6,720 nucleotides of DNA from NCBI GenBank assembly GCA_964443245.1, contig CAYUEG010000170.1, positions 1 to 6,720 of the forward strand. Reading direction: 5' to 3'. Source of the stretch: CANJDH01 sp964443245 (lineage in GTDB: Bacteria; Pseudomonadota; Gammaproteobacteria; Burkholderiales; JAEUOS01). Shown in pieces: positions 5,612-6,720 of the stretch. Each line of letters begins with the position of its first letter. Position 1 is the stretch's first letter. Below the pieces are notes generated by a model. It did no database searches, had not been told where the DNA came from, and saw only the letters and a program-made list of their open reading frames with translations. Made by a program: the position numbers and the translations under genes.

Positions 5612-6720
5612 ATGACACCACCATTGCTGGAAGGGCTCACGGTCCTCGATTTCACCCGTGTTCTCGCGGGCCCTTACTGCACGCGGCTGATGGCGGATCT
5701 GGGCGCGCGCATCATCAAGGTCGAGCGCCCGGGCGACGGCGACGATACGCGCGGCTTTTACCAACAGCTGGAGCCGGGTCGCACCGATCAAAGCACCTAC
5801 TTCGTCCGCTTCAACGCCGGCAAGGAAAGTGTGGCGCTCGATCTGGCCCATCCTGATGCACGGCAGGTCGCGCTGGATCTGGCGCGCAAGGCCGATGTGG
5901 TGATCGAGAACTTCGTGCCGGGAGTGATGGCGCGGCACGGTCTGGACTACGCCGCCATTTCTGCCGTCAAGCCGGATATCGTTTACTGCTCGATCTCCGG
6001 CTATGGCCAAACCGGGCCGTGGCGTGACCGGCCGGCGTTTGCCCACCTGGTGAATGCGGCTTCGGGTGCGATGGATCTGGATCGCCAGGGTGATCCGCAT
6101 GCGCGCGTGGCCTATCTGCAGTCGGCCGATGCGCTGGCCGGTGTGCATGCGTTCGGCCTGGTCCTCGCGGCAGTCTTGCGGCGCGAGCGCACCGGGCAGG
6201 GTGCTTACCTGGATGTGCCCATGCTGCAGTCGCTCTGGGGCGCGGAGGATCTGGGCATCGCAGCAGCACTCAACCATGCGCCGGTGATCAAGGGGCCGCG
6301 CGTGGGCATGGTGATCCACACCATCAAGGGAAGGCAAATCGCAGCACAGTTCATTGGCTCCGGTCCGACGTGGGATCGCATGCTGGCCGCAATGGGCAAG
6401 GACAGCCCGGCCAACGCCGAGCGCTTTGCCACCCCCCCGGGCCGGCGCGAGCATTGGCCGGAACTGCGCCAGATCATTTGCAATTGGCTCGACGGATTTG
6501 ATTCGGTCGATGCCGCCGTGGCTGCGTTGACGGCAGCCAGGGTGGCTTGCGCCCCGGTGTTGACGATCGAAGAGGTGATGGCGCATCCTCACATGGCCGA
6601 GCGGGAGGCGTTCAATACGGTGACGCATCCTACCCATGGCGAGGTGCGTGTCACCGCGGCGCCGTTTCACGTGGATATGCGGCCGGTGCCCGCGCGTGGC
6701 CCGGCGCCGTATCGCGCCGG
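5612..6720 (+). CDS. CaiB/BaiF (type III) CoA-transferase, 3' end outside window
   Basis: 369 residues are visible and the frame is still open at the right edge; family members are about 380-410 residues, so only a short tail should be missing. These enzymes move CoA between acyl groups through an aspartyl-CoA thioester. The N-terminus is diagnostic: GLTVLDFTRVLAGPYCTRLM (8-27), then ADLGARIIKVERPGDGDDTR (28-47), NAGKESVALDL (68-78), ADVVIENFVPGVMARHGL (94-111) and SISGYGQTGPW (127-137). Asp173 in QSADALAG (170-177) aligns by motif with the catalytic Asp of the family. The C-terminal part shows the usual ACAPVLTIEEV...HPHM pattern. ATG 5612 gives the expected N-terminus, with no strong ribosome site, 12 bp after the preceding stop, as in a coupled operon. 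Donor and acceptor acids cannot be told from sequence; it could also be a racemase of the same fold (the alpha-methylacyl-CoA racemase group). Confidence 0.94.
   Translation, partial: MTPPLLEGLTVLDFTRVLAGPYCTRLMADLGARIIKVERPGDGDDTRGFYQQLEPGRTDQSTYFVRFNAGKESVALDLAHPDARQVALDLARKADVVIENFVPGVMARHGLDYAAISAVKPDIVYCSISGYGQTGPWRDRPAFAHLVNAASGAMDLDRQGDPHARVAYLQSADALAGVHAFGLVLAAVLRRERTGQGAYLDVPMLQSLWGAEDLGIAAALNHAPVIKGPRVGMVIHTIKGRQIAAQFIGSGPTWDRMLAAMGKDSPANAERFATPPGRREHWPELRQIICNWLDGFDSVDAAVAALTAARVACAPVLTIEEVMAHPHMAEREAFNTVTHPTHGEVRVTAAPFHVDMRPVPARGPAPYRA

Noticed and set aside
5144..6670. 508-codon open frame on the minus strand opposite the dienelactone hydrolase and CoA-transferase genes
   Set aside because: Its product is rich in Arg, His and Gln with no recognisable domain, and both plus-strand genes in the same region have complete family motifs. 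It is an antisense shadow of GC-rich codons.
6663..6678. parS-like sequence containing GTTTCACGTGGA
   Set aside because: It matches only 11 of 16 bases of either common parS form (TGTTTCACGTGAAACA or TGTTCCACGTGGAACA), the right half is broken, and it is explained by the coding sequence (PFHVD) of the CoA-transferase.

Overview
This window looks like chromosomal DNA of a GC-rich Gram-negative bacterium, most likely a betaproteobacterium. That placement is inferred from the character of the ParA and ParB proteins and from general gene style; no search was run. Eight protein-coding genes are supported. No tRNA, rRNA, CRISPR array, transposase or phage gene was seen.

Left part (1-1737): a chromosomal-type parA (soj) starting with TTG, followed 20 bp later by parB (spo0J). 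Both carry their diagnostic motifs and appear intact. In many proteobacteria this pair sits between gidB/rsmG and the atp operon. The left edge cuts the window too early to show gidB. To the right the atp genes are not present within this window.

Middle part (1738-2660): a small predicted membrane protein of unknown function (start uncertain) and a small ABM/YgiN-type monooxygenase, both on the plus strand. Each end of this two-gene segment carries the same exact 20-bp sequence, one copy just after the parB stop and one just after the monooxygenase stop. These look like degenerate REP-type intergenic repeats.

Right part (2658-6720): a minus-strand GlxA-type AraC regulator (DJ-1/PfpI-like domain plus AraC DNA-binding domain) is divergent from an alpha/beta hydrolase across 107 bp that probably hold both promoters. 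A 126-bp gap with two adjacent predicted hairpins follows. Then come a dienelactone hydrolase family protein and, 12 bp later, a type III (CaiB/BaiF) CoA-transferase that runs off the right edge. These last two form a likely operon. The region reads as ordinary chromosome maintenance genes beside small catabolic and regulatory genes. No convincing new biological system was seen; the most notable unexplained items are the paired 20-bp repeat and the tandem hairpins before the dienelactone hydrolase gene.
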